DNA from: JAICLL01 sp035252155
Lineage (GTDB): Bacteria > Planctomycetota > Planctomycetia > Pirellulales > JAICIG01
Direction: 5' to 3'
DNA length: 22,434 bases
Assembly: GCA_035252155.1 (NCBI GenBank)
Contig: DATFDL010000730.1
Location: forward strand, 1 to 22,434
Shown here in pieces: positions 21,352 to 22,434 of this stretch; positions within the stretch are counted from its first letter, which is position 1; each line of letters opens with the position of its first letter. The notes beneath the pieces were generated by a model. The model was not told the origin of the DNA. It saw nothing but the letters and a program-made list of their open reading frames with translations, and did no database searches. Position numbers and translations under genes: made by a program.

Positions 21352-22434
21352 TCAGACGCTGTTGGCATAGAGCCGCTGGCAAAGCTCGTCGAACGGCGGA
21401 ACGATCCGCCGGGCGACCAACGTTGCCAGCCATTCGACCGGTTTGAGCGCCAAATACGCCAAGTCGGCCGCCAGCGGATGCTCGATTCTTCGAGCCAGGG
21501 GCGGACCGAGGCGATCATAACCCATCCGCACGATCCGATGGAGTCGGGGGGCGGTGATCGAAAGCACCAATTCCGCGCCTTTCAGCCGCCGCATCTGGCG
21601 ATTTGCGAAGAACACGGCGCCATCTTCGGAACATACCGAATCTGACTGAACCAGCCACTGGTGCCCGCCTGCGGCGGCCGTGCAGACATAGCACCGCGGC
21701 GGAGTCTTGGGCAACGTGGCGTATTTTTCAAGCGCTAGGGTCACCGACAGCCGCCACGAGGCGAGATAAACGCTCGACCACGTAAGCAGGCCGATCAGAT
21801 CGACCAGACGATATTGCCCGCAGCCGCCGTGGCGGCGGTACACCGTCCGCGACACCCCCACGTAAACCACGATGGTCCAGAGGGGCGCGGCGACCACCGG
21901 CGCGACGACAAACAGCGCCGGTCCGATCAGCAAGGTCACGGCGATCAGTGTCGCGGCGCTGATCCCCAGGGTCCAGCGCGCCCGCCGGTTGGTTGAGTCC
22001 TCGATCACCCAGGCCGTGCTCAGCGGCAAAAGAATTTCGGCCGAACCGAGCGCCATTAAGCCGGCAAAGATCAATCCCGCTTCGGGGCCTCCCGAAGCCG
22101 CGCCCACCGCCAAGATCATGTATAGAACCACCGGCTGCACGCTGAGCAGAATGCCGGAGTAGACGCCGAAGCGGATTACAAAATACCCCAAGGGCGCCTC
22201 GCGCCGGTAGGCCGCCAGCGCCAGACAAATTGTGGAATAAAGCATCAGGGGCGCGAAGACATAGATCGAGTTTCGCAGCACGAGCGTCGCATAAGCGGAA
22301 AGCTCGCCCGATTGCCATTGCGGTTCTTCCGAGAGTGCGGCAAACAGCGCCAACACGGCGGGACCGGCCAGCGCGAGACTTACCGTGCAGCCAGGCGCGC
22401 GGCCCCGCGGCCTGCTGGGTTTACTGCCTCCAGG
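21352..22434 (-). CDS. multi-pass membrane protein, 5' end beyond the window
   Basis: The frame is open from the stop at 21352 to the right edge, giving at least 361 residues; a GTG at 22356 is possible, but the preceding residues (CTVSLALAGPAVLALFAALS) look like a membrane helix, so the true start is likely further upstream. About six membrane helices follow. The last 130 residues are cytoplasmic or external, with a PPRCYVCTAAAGGH segment reminiscent of 'C-F/Y-x-A-T-A-A' boxes found near the C-termini of several bacterial protein families, then basic helices. I do not recognise the family with certainty. The spacer of 240 bp before the cold-shock gene has no other gene. Confidence 0.65.
   Translation of the reverse strand, partial: PGGSKPSRPRGRAPGCTVSLALAGPAVLALFAALSEEPQWQSGELSAYATLVLRNSIYVFAPLMLYSTICLALAAYRREAPLGYFVIRFGVYSGILLSVQPVVLYMILAVGAASGGPEAGLIFAGLMALGSAEILLPLSTAWVIEDSTNRRARWTLGISAATLIAVTLLIGPALFVVAPVVAAPLWTIVVYVGVSRTVYRRHGGCGQYRLVDLIGLLTWSSVYLASWRLSVTLALEKYATLPKTPPRCYVCTAAAGGHQWLVQSDSVCSEDGAVFFANRQMRRLKGAELVLSITAPRLHRIVRMGYDRLGPPLARRIEHPLAADLAYLALKPVEWLATLVARRIVPPFDELCQRLYANSV

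Overview
The window is high-GC bacterial DNA and most likely comes from a planctomycete (Pirellulales/Gemmatales type). The evidence is a cysteine-rich secreted YTV-type protein, a leucine-rich repeat protein with 'ITDAGL' repeats, a PQQ-like propeller protein, an HDOD protein, many dispersed hairpin repeats in the spacers, and genes for methanofuran-linked C1 chemistry, which among bacteria occur in methylotrophic proteobacteria, planctomycetes and a few other lineages. No gene here fixes the species.

Left part (1-7500, almost all minus strand). Reading in the direction of transcription there is a 44-residue membrane ORF, fwdD (molybdopterin dinucleotide-binding subunit of formylmethanofuran dehydrogenase), a 56-residue small ORF, fwdB, fwdA and fwdC. 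These are followed by a secreted PQQ-like propeller protein, a coupled 101-residue protein and, after a repeat-filled spacer, a small zinc-ribbon protein. The main observation is that fwdB is interrupted by a single in-frame TGA at codon 116. This is the position where archaeal FwdB carries the metal-ligating Cys or Sec in a Cys/Sec-His-Gly-Pro motif. The reading frame and family similarity continue intact for 324 residues after it, and a compact GC hairpin follows the TGA at a distance usual for a bacterial SECIS. I read fwdB as one 440-residue selenoprotein. Together with fwdD and the retained N-terminal Fe-S cysteines, this suggests a redox-active, molybdenum- or tungsten-dependent formylmethanofuran dehydrogenase rather than the purely hydrolytic bacterial Fhc complex.

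Middle (7500-12550). A fused and frameshifted remnant of a two-gene HNH endonuclease locus separates the fwd genes from the divergent ftr gene (formylmethanofuran:tetrahydromethanopterin formyltransferase). Ftr and Fwd together form the formyl-H4MPT / formyl-methanofuran / CO2 (or formate) segment of the pathway. After a perfect 29-bp inverted repeat comes an SLC13-type transporter with TrkA-C domains, then a secreted protein with two PRC-barrel domains and a clear terminator.

Right part (12600-22434). This holds an HDOD protein, the YTV-type Cys-rich protein followed closely by nadC, a convergent CoA-transferase family III gene coupled to a membrane-anchored hypothetical, and a second hairpin-repeat cluster. 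A small conserved ORF coupled to aroB follows, then a decayed HicB-linked pair, an LRR membrane protein, a cold-shock protein and a membrane protein running off the right edge.

Spacers are rich in dispersed repeats: 'GGTCTCC' hairpins, 'GCTCTGCCCCAGCCACC' units, 'TTTCGCTCCGCGAAAG' palindromes, 'TTTTCCAGCCTGA' units and CTAG-rich tracts. One such repeat supplies the stop codon of fwdD. I see no rRNA, tRNA, CRISPR array or intact insertion sequence.
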